Origin: an uncultured Clostridia bacterium
Lineage (GTDB): Bacteria; Bacillota; Clostridia; Christensenellales; UBA1242
NCBI GenBank assembly: GCA_930990515.1
Contig: CAKNPS010000004.1
Span: forward strand, 1-64,000
Length of the DNA: 64,000 bases
Direction: 5' to 3'
The notes under the pieces were generated by a model, which saw only the letters and a list, made by a program, of their open reading frames with translations, was not told the origin of the DNA and searched no databases. The position numbers and the translations under genes are program-made. Each line of letters opens with the position of its first letter. The stretch's first letter is position 1. Below are positions 7,570 to 16,498 of the stretch, piece by piece.

Positions 7570-8199
7570 GTGAGTAAAGCAATAATCGGAAAGAAAATTG
7601 GTATGACACAAGTCTTTGCCGAAGACGGAAAAGTTATTCCTGTGACTGTTGTTGAAGCTGGCCCTATGGTTGTGGTTAGAAAGAAGACAGTTGAGACTGA
7701 TGGATACAACACTTATGTTGTAGCATTCGGCAAGAAAACAAAGAATGTCACAAAACCTATGAAAGGTGTTTATGACAAAGCAAAAGTTGAACCTATGAAG
7801 GTTTTAAAAGAATTTGACCTTGATGGTGAATACGAAATCGGAAACGAAATCAAAGCAAACATTTTCTCAGAAAATGACAAAGTTGATGTTTCTGGTATGA
7901 CAAAAGGACACGGATTTTCAGGCGTTATCAAAAGATGGAATGCTCATCGACTTAAGATGACTCACGGTACTGGTCCTGTTCACAGAGAAGTAGGTTCCTT
8001 GAGTGCAAACTCATCTCCATCGCGTGTATTTAAAAATAAACACATGCCTGGACAATATGGAAACGAAAAAGTTACCATTCAAAACTTAGAAATTGTTAAA
8101 GTCGATGCAGACAGAAACTTACTTTTAATTAAAGGTAATGTTCCAGGAGCAAAGGGAGCAATCCTTACAATTAAAGAGTCTGTTAAAAAGGCTAAATAA
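7570..8199 (+). CDS. rplC: 50S ribosomal protein L3
   Basis: 209 residues, full length. The N-terminus MSKAIIGKKIGMTQVF and the central conserved loop (HREVGSLSANSSPSRVFKNKHMPGQYG) that reaches towards the peptidyl transferase centre identify L3, an early 23S-binding assembly protein. Translation starts at GTG behind a strong AAGGAGG site; the next ATG would delete the conserved N-terminus. rplD follows after 11 nt. Confidence 0.98.
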   Translation: MSKAIIGKKIGMTQVFAEDGKVIPVTVVEAGPMVVVRKKTVETDGYNTYVVAFGKKTKNVTKPMKGVYDKAKVEPMKVLKEFDLDGEYEIGNEIKANIFSENDKVDVSGMTKGHGFSGVIKRWNAHRLKMTHGTGPVHREVGSLSANSSPSRVFKNKHMPGQYGNEKVTIQNLEIVKVDADRNLLLIKGNVPGAKGAILTIKESVKKAK

Positions 8200-8210
8200 G
8201 GAGCGAAGAA

Positions 8211-8834
8211 ATGGCAAAAGTTAAAGTATATAACATGAATGCCGAAGAAGTTGGAACAAAAACTTTAAAAGATGACATCTTCGGAGTTGAGTATAACGAA
8301 CCACTCATTCACGAAGTTATTGTTGCTTACAACGCTAACCAAAGACAAGGAACAAAAAGCACATTAACAAGAAGTGAAGTTAGAGGTCACGCAGCAAAAC
8401 CTTGGCGTCAAAAGGGAACAGGTCGTGCTAGACAAGGTTCAACAAAAGGTCCACAATGGACAGGCGGTGGAGTTGTTTTTGCTCCAAAGCCAAGAGATTT
8501 CTCTAAGAAGGTTAATAAAGTGGCAAAAAGAGTTGCTCTTCTTAGTGCATTAAGTGAAAAACTTAGAGAAAAGAATGTTACAGTTCTTGACAAATTCGAC
8601 ATTACATCAGCAAAAACTAAAGATGCTCAAAAATTCTTAGATGCATTCAAGTTTGATGGAAGCGTGGTTGTTGTTAGTGCTGATAACACAGAAAAAGAAG
8701 TTAGAGCAGTTAAAAACATTCAAAATCTTCAAACAGTTGATGTATCACTTTTGAACGTTTACGATGTTGTTGCAAACAAAAATGTTGTTTTAACTGAATC
8801 TGCAATTAAATACTTAGAGGAGGCTAACGCATAA
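8211..8834 (+). CDS. rplD: 50S ribosomal protein L4
   Basis: 207 residues. The basic internal loop ([19 protein letters not shown], about residues 62-80) that lines the exit tunnel is intact. The C-terminal half has the usual alpha/beta fold ending in [12 protein letters not shown]4 binds 23S rRNA early; in some bacteria it represses its own S10 operon through the leader, which makes the long leader here of interest. Its stop codon overlaps the rplW start by one base (TAATG), so the two are translationally coupled. Confidence 0.98.
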   Translation: MAKVKVYNMNAEEVGTKTLKDDIFGVEYNEPLIHEVIVAYNANQRQGTKSTLTRSEVRGHAAKPWRQKGTGRARQGSTKGPQWTGGGVVFAPKPRDFSKKVNKVAKRVALLSALSEKLREKNVTVLDKFDITSAKTKDAQKFLDAFKFDGSVVVVSADNTEKEVRAVKNIQNLQTVDVSLLNVYDVVANKNVVLTESAIKYLEEANA

Positions 8835-9136
8835 TGGACGCTAACGAAATTATCGTAAGACCACTACTTACGGAGAAAAGTTATAGTGGAATTCAAAACA
8901 AGACATACACTTTCATCGTAAACAAAAATGCGAACAAAGTTCAAATTGCTAAAGCAGTTGAAGAAAAGTTCAAAGTGGAAGTTGAGAAAGTAAACACAAT
9001 TCTTGTTAAAGGAAAGAAAAAATCACAAAACACAAAACAAGGAAGAACAGTAGGAAAAACAAGTGATTACAAAAAAGCAATCGTAACTTTAACTGAAAAA
9101 TCTAAACCTATTGCCTTCTTTGAAAGCTTATCTTAA
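8834..9136 (+). CDS. rplW: 50S ribosomal protein L23
   Basis: 100 residues, with the family opening [33 protein letters not shown] and the basic hairpin loop [17 protein letters not shown]23 lies at the tunnel exit and is the docking site for trigger factor and SRP. The gene overlaps the stop of rplD by one base. An AGGAGG in the last codons of rplD serves as ribosome binding site. Confidence 0.97.
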   Translation: MDANEIIVRPLLTEKSYSGIQNKTYTFIVNKNANKVQIAKAVEEKFKVEVEKVNTILVKGKKKSQNTKQGRTVGKTSDYKKAIVTLTEKSKPIAFFESLS

Positions 9137-9148
9137 TAGGAGGGGAAA

Positions 9149-9976
9149 ATGGCTATAATTAAGAGTAATCCAACTTCAGCTGGTAGAAGATTTTACACAA
9201 AACTCGCTGCTGAAGAAATAACAAAGAAAGCACCTGAAAAATCTCTCCTTGCTGTTAAGAAAAAACATGCTGGAAAGAATGCTCAAGGTAAAATCACAGT
9301 TCGTCACAAGGGTGGCGGAAATAGACAAAAATATCGTATCATTGACTTTAAGAGAAACAAAGATAACATTCCTGCAAAGGTTGTTGGAATTGAATATGAC
9401 CCAAACAGAACGGCATATATCGCACTCCTTTCATATAAGGACGGAGAAAAAAGATATATCATCGCTCCAAACGGACTTAAAGTTGGCGATATTCTTATGA
9501 GTGGCTCAAATGTTGAAATCAGAGTTGGAAACAATCTTCCACTTTCTGATATTCCAGTTGGTTCTCTCATTCACAACATTGAACTTGAACCAAAGAAAGG
9601 CGGACAACTCGCTCGTTCTGCAGGTGCTGAAGTTCAACTTATGGCAAAAGAAGGCAAATATGCCACACTTCGTCTTCCAAGTGGCGAAATGAGAAAAGTT
9701 CTTTTAACTTGCCGTGCAACCATTGGAACAGTTGGTAACTTAGACCACGAACTTGTTTCTCTTGGTAAGGCTGGAAGAAAAAGACACATGGGTGTTCGTC
9801 CAACCGTTCGTGGTGTTGTTATGAACCCTAATGACCACCCACATGGTGGTGGTGAAGGTAAGAGCCCTGTTGGTATGGCAACACCTGTTACACCTTGGGG
9901 TAAACCTGCACTTGGATACAAGACAAGAAAGAAAAATAAACAATCTAACCGTTTAATGGTTAAGAGAATTAATTAA
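9149..9976 (+). CDS. rplB: 50S ribosomal protein L2
   Basis: 275 residues, full length. It shows the conserved [23 protein letters not shown] segment, the SH3-like core, and near the C-terminus the [17 protein letters not shown] loop, whose His contributes to peptidyl transferase function, followed by the basic tail. L2 is a primary 23S-binding protein needed for subunit association. AGGAGG precedes the ATG. The gap to rpsS is 11 nt. Confidence 0.98.
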   Translation: MAIIKSNPTSAGRRFYTKLAAEEITKKAPEKSLLAVKKKHAGKNAQGKITVRHKGGGNRQKYRIIDFKRNKDNIPAKVVGIEYDPNRTAYIALLSYKDGEKRYIIAPNGLKVGDILMSGSNVEIRVGNNLPLSDIPVGSLIHNIELEPKKGGQLARSAGAEVQLMAKEGKYATLRLPSGEMRKVLLTCRATIGTVGNLDHELVSLGKAGRKRHMGVRPTVRGVVMNPNDHPHGGGEGKSPVGMATPVTPWGKPALGYKTRKKNKQSNRLMVKRIN

Positions 9977-9987
9977 GGAGCAAGAGT

Positions 9988-10266
9988 ATGAAGAAAGAAG
10001 TTAAACAGCCTTATGTTAGCCCAAGACTTATGAAAAAAGTTCTTGAAATGACTGAAAGTGGCGTTAAGAAACCAATCAAAACTTGGTCAAGAAGTTCAAC
10101 TATCTATCCAGAATTTGTCGGTTTCACTTTCGCTGTTCATAATGGAAAGAAACATATCCCTGTATACTGCACTGCAGATATGGTTGGTCATAAACTTGGT
10201 GAATTCTCTTTAACTAGAACTTTCAAAGGTCACGCAGGTCAAAAGAAAACTGCGTCAAATAGATAA
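9988..10266 (+). CDS. rpsS: 30S ribosomal protein S19
   Basis: 92 residues. The family features [46 protein letters not shown] are intact (head of the 30S subunit, next to S13). The N-terminus [17 protein letters not shown] is slightly diverged from the common SLKKGPFV form but aligns in length. The ATG has AAGGAG 9 nt upstream. rplV follows after 12 nt. Confidence 0.96.
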   Translation: MKKEVKQPYVSPRLMKKVLEMTESGVKKPIKTWSRSSTIYPEFVGFTFAVHNGKKHIPVYCTADMVGHKLGEFSLTRTFKGHAGQKKTASNR

Positions 10267-10278
10267 GAGAGGTGAAAA

Positions 10279-10674
10279 ATGGCTACAAGAATTAGACAAA
10301 AAGCAGAAAAAAGAGCTGTAAATAAAGATAACCGTCCTTATGCTGTTGCAAAAGATGTTCGTATGAGTTCTTCAAAGGTTAGAATTGTTTTGGACAACAT
10401 AAGAGGAAAGAAAGTTAATGAAGCAGTTGCTATCTTAACATATATGCCACAAAAAGGGGCATACGAAAGTTTGAAAGTTCTTAAAAGTGCAATCGCAAAT
10501 GCTGAAAACAATAAAGGACTTTCTGCTGACAACTTAATCGTTGCTGAATGTTATACAACACCAGGTCCTATGATGAAGAGAGTAAACTTCAGAGGTAGAG
10601 GTAGAGTTGATCATATCATTAAGAGAAGTTGTCACATCACAATCATCTTAGATGAAATGAAGGAGGCAAAATAA
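10279..10674 (+). CDS. rplV: 50S ribosomal protein L22
   Basis: 131 residues, somewhat longer than the usual ~110 because of an N-terminal extension of about 20 basic residues (MATRIRQKAEKRAVNKDNRP). The core AKDVRMSSSKVRIVLDNIRGKKVNEA and the tunnel-lining beta hairpin with PMMKRVNFRGRGRVDHIIKR are clear. L22 lines the nascent-chain tunnel. Its stop overlaps the rpsC start by one base. Confidence 0.97.
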   Translation: MATRIRQKAEKRAVNKDNRPYAVAKDVRMSSSKVRIVLDNIRGKKVNEAVAILTYMPQKGAYESLKVLKSAIANAENNKGLSADNLIVAECYTTPGPMMKRVNFRGRGRVDHIIKRSCHITIILDEMKEAK

Positions 10675-11339
10675 TGGGACAAAAAGTTAATCCTATTGGA
10701 CTTAGAATTGGTATCAATAAAGATTGGCAATCAACTTGGTATGCTAGTAAACAAGATTTTGCCGCTAACATTAAAGAAGACCACGATATTCGTGAATATT
10801 TCAAGAAAAAACATTCTGCTTCTGGCGTTTCTAAAATTGAAATTGAAAGAACAGAATCAAGACTTACAATCAATATCTACACTGGAAAACCTGGTATGAT
10901 TATCGGAACTAAAGGTGCTGGAATTGAACAAATCAAAAAAGACCTTGGAAAAATTATCCGTCCTGTTAAAAACCTTTCACTTAATGTGAAGGAAATCAAG
11001 AAACCTGACCTTGATGCTCAACTTGTTGCTGACAGCATTGCTCAACAACTTGAAAAGCGTGTTCAATGGCGTCGTGCTTTGAAACAAGGTATTCAAAAGG
11101 TTATGAAGGCAGGAGCAAAAGGTTGTAAAGTTCAAGTAAGTGGTGTTATTGATGGTGCAAACACAATGGCAAGAACTGAAAAGTATATGGAAGGTTCTCT
11201 TCCACTTCATACTCTTCGTGCTGACATTGACTATGCTACTTCCGCTGCTTACACAAACTATGGTAAACTTGGCGTTAAATGCTGGATTTTCAAGGGCGAA
11301 ATTTTGCCAAGCAAAGCCGAGAAAGGAGGGCAAGAATAA
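10674..11339 (+). CDS. rpsC: 30S ribosomal protein S3
   Basis: 221 residues. It has the N-terminal [14 protein letters not shown], a KH RNA-binding domain with [17 protein letters not shown] around residue 75, and the C-terminal S3 domain with [21 protein letters not shown]3 is part of the mRNA entry tunnel and its helicase function. It overlaps both neighbours by one base (TAATG), linking it translationally with rplV and rplP. Confidence 0.98.
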   Translation: MGQKVNPIGLRIGINKDWQSTWYASKQDFAANIKEDHDIREYFKKKHSASGVSKIEIERTESRLTINIYTGKPGMIIGTKGAGIEQIKKDLGKIIRPVKNLSLNVKEIKKPDLDAQLVADSIAQQLEKRVQWRRALKQGIQKVMKAGAKGCKVQVSGVIDGANTMARTEKYMEGSLPLHTLRADIDYATSAAYTNYGKLGVKCWIFKGEILPSKAEKGGQE

Positions 11340-11782
11340 TGTTAATGCCTAAAAGAGTTAAAAGAAGAAAGGTTATGCGTGGCAGAATGACTGGTAAGGC
11401 AACAAGAGGCAACACTTTGACTTTTGGTTCTTACGGAATTATCGCCACAGAGCCTTGTTGGATTAAATCTAACCAAATCGAAGCTGCTCGTATTGCTCTT
11501 ACTCGTTACATTAAAAGAGGTGGTAAGGTTTGGATTAAGATTTTCCCTGATAAACCTGTAACAAAGAAACCTGCTGAAACTCGTATGGGTTCAGGTAAAG
11601 GTAATCCAGAATTCTGGGTTGCTGTTGTAAAACCAGGTAGAGTTCTTTTTGAAATTGAAGGTGTGAGTGAAGAAGTTGCTCGCGAGGCTCTTCGTCTTGC
11701 TGGACACAAACTTCCTTGCAAAGTTAAGTTCATAAAGAAAGAAACTGAAACTAACGAAGGTGGTGAGAAGAATGAAGAATGA
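11339..11782 (+). CDS. rplP: 50S ribosomal protein L16
   Basis: 147 residues starting [19 protein letters not shown]. The frame is open further upstream, but that part is read-through of rpsC in another frame. The ATG at 11339 is preceded by AAGGAGG and overlaps the rpsC stop by one base. The conserved [26 protein letters not shown] segment contacts the A-site tRNA region. It overlaps rpmC by 11 nt. Confidence 0.97.
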   Translation: MLMPKRVKRRKVMRGRMTGKATRGNTLTFGSYGIIATEPCWIKSNQIEAARIALTRYIKRGGKVWIKIFPDKPVTKKPAETRMGSGKGNPEFWVAVVKPGRVLFEIEGVSEEVAREALRLAGHKLPCKVKFIKKETETNEGGEKNEE

Positions 11783-11981
11783 AGAAATCAAAACCCTTTC
11801 TCTTGAACAGTTAAACGCAAGACTTAAAGAATTAAAAGATGAACTCTTTAATCTTCGTTTTTCGCACGCAACAAGAAATCTTGCAAACCCACTTGCAATC
11901 AGAAATGTGAGAAAGGAAATCGCAAGAGTTAAAACAGCAATAAGAGAAAAAGAAATCGGAGGGAACAATGGAAACAAGTAG
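11772..11981 (+). CDS. rpmC: 50S ribosomal protein L29
   Basis: 69 residues, a two-helix protein at the tunnel exit next to L23. It shows [43 protein letters not shown], the standard family pattern. I use the ATG at 11772; two in-frame GTG codons just upstream form part of the GGTGGTGA ribosome binding site. The gene overlaps the end of rplP by 11 nt and rpsQ by 14 nt. Confidence 0.95.
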   Translation: MKNEEIKTLSLEQLNARLKELKDELFNLRFSHATRNLANPLAIRNVRKEIARVKTAIREKEIGGNNGNK

Positions 11982-12228
11982 AAAACCAAGATATACACGA
12001 CAAGGTGTTGTTGTTAGTGCAAGTATGGACAAAACTGTCGTTGTTAATGTTCCTTATTTAGTTAAAAATAAACAATTCGGAAAAGTCGTAAAGAAATCTA
12101 AAAAATTCAAAGCACACGATGAAAATAATGAATGTGGTGTTGGCGATACCGTTATTATTATGGAAACTCGTCCACTTTCAAAAGACAAATACCACAGAGT
12201 TATCAAAATCGTTAAGAAAGCAGATTAA
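11968..12228 (+). CDS. rpsQ: 30S ribosomal protein S17
   Basis: 86 residues with an OB fold. It has [42 protein letters not shown] and the typical [24 protein letters not shown]. It is a primary 16S binder in the 30S body. The start lies inside the end of rpmC (14-nt overlap) behind GGAGG, and rplN follows after 11 nt. Confidence 0.97.
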   Translation: METSRKPRYTRQGVVVSASMDKTVVVNVPYLVKNKQFGKVVKKSKKFKAHDENNECGVGDTVIIMETRPLSKDKYHRVIKIVKKAD

Positions 12229-12239
12229 GGAGGAGAGAT

Positions 12240-12608
12240 ATGATACAACCTCAAACAAGGCTTAAAGTTGCCGACAACACAGGTGCTAAGGAAATTATGT
12301 GCATTCGCGTTTTAGGTGGTTCTTTTAGAAGAAGTGGAAACATCGGTGATGTTATTGTTGCTTCTGTAAAAAAGGCTATCCCAGGCGGAAATGTTAAAAA
12401 AGGCGATGTTGTTAAGGCTGTTATCGTTAGAACAACAAAGGGCTTAAACAGAAATGATGGTTCTCATGTTCGTTTTGATGACAATGCTGCTGTTATCATT
12501 GATAACCAAAAACAACCAAAAGGTACTCGTGTGTTTGGACCTATCGCAAGAGAACTTCGTGATAAGGGTTATATGAGAATTATTTCTCTCGCTTCAGAAG
12601 TTATTTAA
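12240..12608 (+). CDS. rplN: 50S ribosomal protein L14
   Basis: 122 residues, exactly family length. It starts [28 protein letters not shown] and ends [19 protein letters not shown]14 lies at the subunit interface, contacts L19, and is the docking site of the silencing factor RsfS. A strong AAGGAGGAG ribosome binding site precedes the ATG. rplX follows after 14 nt. Confidence 0.98.
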   Translation: MIQPQTRLKVADNTGAKEIMCIRVLGGSFRRSGNIGDVIVASVKKAIPGGNVKKGDVVKAVIVRTTKGLNRNDGSHVRFDDNAAVIIDNQKQPKGTRVFGPIARELRDKGYMRIISLASEVI

Positions 12609-12622
12609 AAGGAGAACCGAAA

Positions 12623-13183
12623 ATGAAAATGACAGTTAAAAAAGGCGATAATGTTGTTGTTATTGCAGGTAAAGAAAAAGGAAAAACTGGCAAAGTATTG
12701 GAAGTTTTCCCTAAAGATAACAGAGTTTTAGTTGACGGTGTAAACTTAGTTACTAAACACAAGAAAGCAAGAACTCAACAAGAACAAAGTGCTATTATTA
12801 AGAAAACTGCACCTATTGATGCTTCAAATGTTATGGTTGTTTGCTCAGTTTGTGGAAAAGCAACAAGAATTGCTCACAAAGAAATCGATGGAAAGAAAGT
12901 TAGAGTATGTAAAAAATGTTCTGCTTCTCTTGACAAAGAATATGTAAAACAAACAAAGAAAGAAGCAAAGAAGAATGTAAGTGCTGACAAGAAAGACACT
13001 AAAGAAACAGCAAAAAAGACAACAAAGTCTGCTGAAAAAGTTGTTGAAGCAAAAGCAAGTGAAAAGAAAACTACTGCAAAATCTACAACAACAAAGAAAA
13101 CTACATCAAAACCTGCTGGCGAAACAAAAAGCACAGCAAAAACACAAAAGTCGAACACTAAAAAAACTTCGGTTGAAGGTTAA
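12623..13183 (+). CDS. rplX: 50S ribosomal protein L24 with long Lys/Thr/Ala-rich C-terminal tail
   Basis: The first ~108 residues are a normal L24: a KOW motif (KKGDNVVVIAGKEKGKTGKV), GVNLVTKHKKARTQQEQ, and a zinc-ribbon-like CxxC pair (CSVCG near 75, CKKC near 97). It continues for about 78 more residues made almost only of Lys, Thr, Ala, Ser and Glu. Common L24 proteins end near residue 105, so the protein (186 aa) is nearly twice the usual length. The tail is probably disordered and strongly basic; its role is unknown. The reading frame has no other start, and rplE follows normally 11 nt later, so this is not an annotation artefact. Confidence 0.93.
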   Translation: MKMTVKKGDNVVVIAGKEKGKTGKVLEVFPKDNRVLVDGVNLVTKHKKARTQQEQSAIIKKTAPIDASNVMVVCSVCGKATRIAHKEIDGKKVRVCKKCSASLDKEYVKQTKKEAKKNVSADKKDTKETAKKTTKSAEKVVEAKASEKKTTAKSTTTKKTTSKPAGETKSTAKTQKSNTKKTSVEG

Positions 13184-13194
13184 GGTGGTGAAGA

Positions 13195-13743
13195 ATGAAA
13201 GAACAAAATCAAACTTTAAAACGCTACAAAGAGGAAGTTGTTCCATTTCTTATGAACGAATTTAAGTATAAGAATGTTAACGAAGTTCCAAAACTTGTTA
13301 AAATTGTTTTAAATATGGGACTTGGCGATGTTAAAGATAACTCAAAAAGTTTTAACACTGCTGTTGACGAACTTACTTTAATTGCTGGACAAAAACCTGT
13401 TGCAACAAAAGCAAAGAAAGCAATCTCTAACTTCAAAGTTAGACAAGGTATGAAGATTGGTGCAAAAGTTACTCTTCGTGGAACAAGAATGTATGAATTC
13501 TTCGATAGACTTACTGCAATCGCTCTTCCAAGAGTGAGAGACTTCCGTGGAATTTCTGATAAATCTTTTGATGGTCGTGGAAATTACTCTATGGGTATCA
13601 AAGAACAACTTATCTTCCCTGAAATCTCTTATGATAAAGTTGAGAAGATTAGAGGCCTTGACATTTCATTTATTACAACTGCAAAAACAGACGAAGAAGC
13701 AAAAGCACTTTTAAAGGCACTTGGTTTGCCTTTTGCTAGATAG
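13195..13743 (+). CDS. rplE: 50S ribosomal protein L5
   Basis: 182 residues. It has [22 protein letters not shown] near the start, [33 protein letters not shown] in the middle, and the C-terminal [28 protein letters not shown]5 binds 5S rRNA and the P-site tRNA in the central protuberance. Translation starts behind GGTGG; rpsN follows after 8 nt. Confidence 0.98.
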   Translation: MKEQNQTLKRYKEEVVPFLMNEFKYKNVNEVPKLVKIVLNMGLGDVKDNSKSFNTAVDELTLIAGQKPVATKAKKAISNFKVRQGMKIGAKVTLRGTRMYEFFDRLTAIALPRVRDFRGISDKSFDGRGNYSMGIKEQLIFPEISYDKVEKIRGLDISFITTAKTDEEAKALLKALGLPFAR

Positions 13744-13751
13744 GAGGAATT

Positions 13752-13937
13752 ATGGCAAAGAAATCATTAATTGCAAAGCAACAAAAACCACAAAAATATA
13801 AATCTAGAGAATACACTCGTTGCTCAATTTGCGGAAGACCTCACGCAGTTTTAAGAAAGTATGGTATTTGCAGAATTTGTTTTAGAGAAATGGCTAACCG
13901 CGGGGAAATCCCTGGCGTTAAAAAGTCAAGTTGGTAA
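13752..13937 (+). CDS. rpsN: 30S ribosomal protein S14, zinc-binding type
   Basis: 61 residues with a four-cysteine zinc ribbon (CSIC near 27 and CRIC near 43), followed by [18 protein letters not shown]. This is the short C+ (type Z) form typical of Gram-positive bacteria. It occupies the 30S head near S10 and S3. The ribosome binding site is AGGAGG. The single S14 gene in the operon retains all four Cys, so zinc-independent replacement would need a second gene elsewhere. Confidence 0.97.
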   Translation: MAKKSLIAKQQKPQKYKSREYTRCSICGRPHAVLRKYGICRICFREMANRGEIPGVKKSSW

Positions 13938-13947
13938 GGAGGGAATT

Positions 13948-14346
13948 ATGTTAAGTACAGACCCAATCGCAGATATGTTAACTAGAATCCGTAATGCTAT
14001 TTCAGCAAAACATAAGACTGTTACTGTTCCTGCATCAAAAGAAAAGATTGCTATCGCTAAAATTCTTCTTGACGAAGGATATATCGTAAGTTACGATTTA
14101 GTTGATAACGGTAAGTTTAAAGATATTGATATCACCATCAAGTATGATGAAGAAGGTCAAAGTGTTATTCAAGGTCTTAAAAGAATTTCAAAACCTGGTC
14201 TTCGCATCTACTCAAACAAAGAAAATCTTCCAAAGGTTATAAGCGGACTTGGCATTGCCATTATTTCAACAAACAAAGGAATTGTAACTGATAAAGTTGC
14301 TCGTTCTTTGAATGTTGGTGGCGAAGTGCTCGCTTATGTTTGGTAA
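13948..14346 (+). CDS. rpsH: 30S ribosomal protein S8
   Basis: 132 residues starting [25 protein letters not shown] and ending [22 protein letters not shown]. The ATG at 13948 has AAGGAGGG just upstream; the longer open frame upstream overlaps rpsN and is not needed. S8 is a primary 16S binder and the autoregulator of the spc operon in E. coli. I saw no obvious S8 target in the gaps here. Confidence 0.98.
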   Translation: MLSTDPIADMLTRIRNAISAKHKTVTVPASKEKIAIAKILLDEGYIVSYDLVDNGKFKDIDITIKYDEEGQSVIQGLKRISKPGLRIYSNKENLPKVISGLGIAIISTNKGIVTDKVARSLNVGGEVLAYVW

Positions 14347-14357
14347 GGAGGTATGCT

Positions 14358-14897
14358 ATGTCAAGAATAGGAAATAAACCTGTTAAACTTGAAGGTGCTA
14401 CCTTTGAGAGAAATGGAAATATTGTTACAGTTTCTGGAACAAAAGGAACTTTAACTCAAGAAATTGATAAAAACATCAAAACAGAAGTGAAAGACGGAGA
14501 AGTTCACTTCACTTATGATAAACCAGAACTTAACGCAAAACAAGGACTTGCAAGAGCACTTGTTCACAATATGGTTATTGGTGTAACAAAAGGTTGGAGC
14601 AAAAAACTTATTGTTGCCGGCGTTGGTTACAAAGCACAAGTTTCTGGTAAAAAACTTACATTAGGACTTGGTTATTCTCACCAAATTGAAATGGAAATTC
14701 CTGAGGGTATTCAAGTTACTTGTCCATCAGTTACTGAAATCTTAGTAAGTGGAACTGACAGACAAAGAGTTGGTCAATTTTGTGCCAATGTTATGAAAAA
14801 AAGACCTTATGAACCATACCACGGTTACGGTATCCATGTTGATGGTGCTCACCTTATTAGAAAGGTTGGTAAGACCGCTGGTAAAGGTAAGAAGTAG
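14358..14897 (+). CDS. rplF: 50S ribosomal protein L6
   Basis: 179 residues from [20 protein letters not shown] to a Lys-rich end. Two homologous alpha/beta domains are visible, the second with [37 protein letters not shown]6 lies near the sarcin-ricin loop. The frame is open 18 nt upstream, but the ATG at 14358 is the one with AAGGAGG at proper distance. Confidence 0.97.
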   Translation: MSRIGNKPVKLEGATFERNGNIVTVSGTKGTLTQEIDKNIKTEVKDGEVHFTYDKPELNAKQGLARALVHNMVIGVTKGWSKKLIVAGVGYKAQVSGKKLTLGLGYSHQIEMEIPEGIQVTCPSVTEILVSGTDRQRVGQFCANVMKKRPYEPYHGYGIHVDGAHLIRKVGKTAGKGKK

Positions 14898-14908
14898 GAG
14901 GAAAGGAA

Positions 14909-15277
14909 ATGATTACTGTTAATGATAAAAATAAAGACAGAGTTATTCGTCATAAGAGAGTAAGAAAGAACCTTTCTGGAACAGCAAAAAGACCAAGACT
15001 TTGCGTTTACAGAAGTTTAACAAACATCTATGCTCAAATTATCGACGACGAAAAGGGAGTTACTCTCGTTTCTGCTTCTACTCTTGATAAGGAAGTTGCA
15101 AAAGAATTGAAAGGTAAAAACAAAACCGAACAAGCAAGACTTGTTGGAGAAATTGTTGGTAAAAGAGCAATTGCAAAGAAAATTAAGGCTGTTGTTTTCG
15201 ATAGAGGTGGATACCTTTACACAGGTCGTGTTCAAGCAGTTGCTGACGGTGCTAGAAGTGCCGGTTTGGAATTTTAG
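14909..15277 (+). CDS. rplR: 50S ribosomal protein L18
   Basis: 122 residues: basic N-terminus with [34 protein letters not shown] and C-terminal [27 protein letters not shown]18 binds 5S rRNA with L5. The ribosome binding site is AGGAGG. The stop codon TAG forms part of the AGGAGG that serves rpsE. Confidence 0.97.
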   Translation: MITVNDKNKDRVIRHKRVRKNLSGTAKRPRLCVYRSLTNIYAQIIDDEKGVTLVSASTLDKEVAKELKGKNKTEQARLVGEIVGKRAIAKKIKAVVFDRGGYLYTGRVQAVADGARSAGLEF

Positions 15278-15286
15278 GAGGAAGTG

Positions 15287-15832
15287 ATGGCTGAAGAAAT
15301 TAAGAAAAGTAAACAAGATAGACCTCAAAAACCACGCAGAGAAAAACCTGTTAAAATTGATGATGGTTTAGACAAAAGACTTGTTTCTGTAAGAAGAGTT
15401 AGCAAGACCGTTAAAGGTGGAAGAACAATGCACTTCTCCGCTCTTGTTGTTATTGGTGATGGCAAGGGAAATGTCGGAATGGGTATTGGTAAGGCAGCAG
15501 AAGTTCCAAACGCTATTGATAAGGCGACAGTTGTTGCTAAGAAAAATATGAAAAAGATTTCTCTTAACGAAAACACAATTCCACACGAAACAGTTGGAAA
15601 ATTTAGTTCTACAAAGGTTTTAATGATTCCTGCTGAAGAAGGTCACGGAGTTATTGCCGGTGGTGCTGCTCGTGCGGTTTTGGAAGTTGCTGGTGTCAAA
15701 AACATTGTGACCAAAATTCACGGCTCAACTAACAGAATAAACGTTGTTAAGGCAACAATTAATGGACTTACTGGACTTAAAACAAGAGAAGAAATCGCTT
15801 CTCGTCGCGGTAAGAAACCAGAAGAAATTTAA
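15287..15832 (+). CDS. rpsE: 30S ribosomal protein S5
   Basis: 181 residues. A basic, Lys/Arg-rich N-terminal extension of ~25 residues precedes the double-stranded RNA-binding-like domain (LVSVRRVSKTVKGGRTMHFSALVVIGDGKGNVG). The C-terminal domain contains GGAARAVLEVAGVKNIVTKIHGSTNRINVVKAT. I use ATG 15287, 5 nt after AGGAGG, rather than the GTG directly before it. S5 works with S3 and S4 at the mRNA entry site and in decoding accuracy. Confidence 0.97.
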   Translation: MAEEIKKSKQDRPQKPRREKPVKIDDGLDKRLVSVRRVSKTVKGGRTMHFSALVVIGDGKGNVGMGIGKAAEVPNAIDKATVVAKKNMKKISLNENTIPHETVGKFSSTKVLMIPAEEGHGVIAGGAARAVLEVAGVKNIVTKIHGSTNRINVVKATINGLTGLKTREEIASRRGKKPEEI

Positions 15833-15846
15833 GCGGAGGTGAAAAA

Positions 15847-16035
15847 ATGAGTAAACAAAAAACATTGAAAGTCACCTATGTGAGAAGTGCTATTGGTTAC
15901 AACAAAAATCAAATGAAAATCTTAGAAGCACTTGGTTTTAAGAAACTACACCAAACAAGAGTTTTTCCTGACAATCCTTCTATTCGTGGAAGTTTGTATC
16001 ATGTTAGACACCTTGTTGAAGTTGTAGAAGAATAA
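15847..16035 (+). CDS. rpmD: 50S ribosomal protein L30
   Basis: 62 residues: LKVTYVRSAIGYNKNQMKILEALGFKKLHQTRVFPDNPSIRGSLYHVRHLVEV, the normal short bacterial L30. It lies on the 50S surface and is non-essential in some bacteria. GCGGAGGTG precedes the ATG; rplO follows after 10 nt, as in most spc operons. Confidence 0.97.
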   Translation: MSKQKTLKVTYVRSAIGYNKNQMKILEALGFKKLHQTRVFPDNPSIRGSLYHVRHLVEVVEE

Positions 16036-16045
16036 GGAGCATAGT

Positions 16046-16495
16046 ATGAAATTAGAAAATCTTAAACCAGCAGAAGGTTCTGTAACTAAAAAAGTTAGAG
16101 TTGGTCGTGGAATCGGTTCTGGCATTGGCAAAACAAGTGGTAAAGGCCACAAAGGTCAATGGGCTAGAAGCGGTGGCGGTGTTAAGGCTGGATTTGAAGG
16201 CGGAAACATTCCAATGATTAGAAAATTGCCTATTCGTGGTTTCAACAACTACAATAATCGCAAAAACTATTCAACAGTGAATGTTGGTGACCTTGAAGTT
16301 TTTGAACCAAACACTGTTATCACTGAAGAACTCTTATATGAAACAAGAGTTGTTGGGAAACGTATGCCATACGGACTTAAAGTTCTTGGAAATGGCGAAA
16401 TTACTAAACCTTTAACAATTAAGGCTAAAAAAGCTACTAAAGCTGCAATTGAAAAAATTGAAAAAGCGGGTGGAAAAATCGAAATAGAGGAGTAA
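16046..16495 (+). CDS. rplO: 50S ribosomal protein L15
   Basis: 149 residues. The glycine-rich basic N-terminal arm (RVGRGIGSGIGKTSGKGHKGQWARSGGGVKAGFEGG) and C-terminal globular domain are intact. L15 is a late-assembly 50S protein reaching deep into 23S rRNA. Its last codons contain the GAGGAG that serves secY, only 3 nt downstream. Confidence 0.98.
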   Translation: MKLENLKPAEGSVTKKVRVGRGIGSGIGKTSGKGHKGQWARSGGGVKAGFEGGNIPMIRKLPIRGFNNYNNRKNYSTVNVGDLEVFEPNTVITEELLYETRVVGKRMPYGLKVLGNGEITKPLTIKAKKATKAAIEKIEKAGGKIEIEE

Positions 16496-16498
16496 TTT

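Noticed and set aside
11591-11998. 135-codon minus-strand frame over rplP/rpmC
   Set aside because: Antisense shadow of ribosomal genes with strong codon bias; no regulatory signals on the minus strand.
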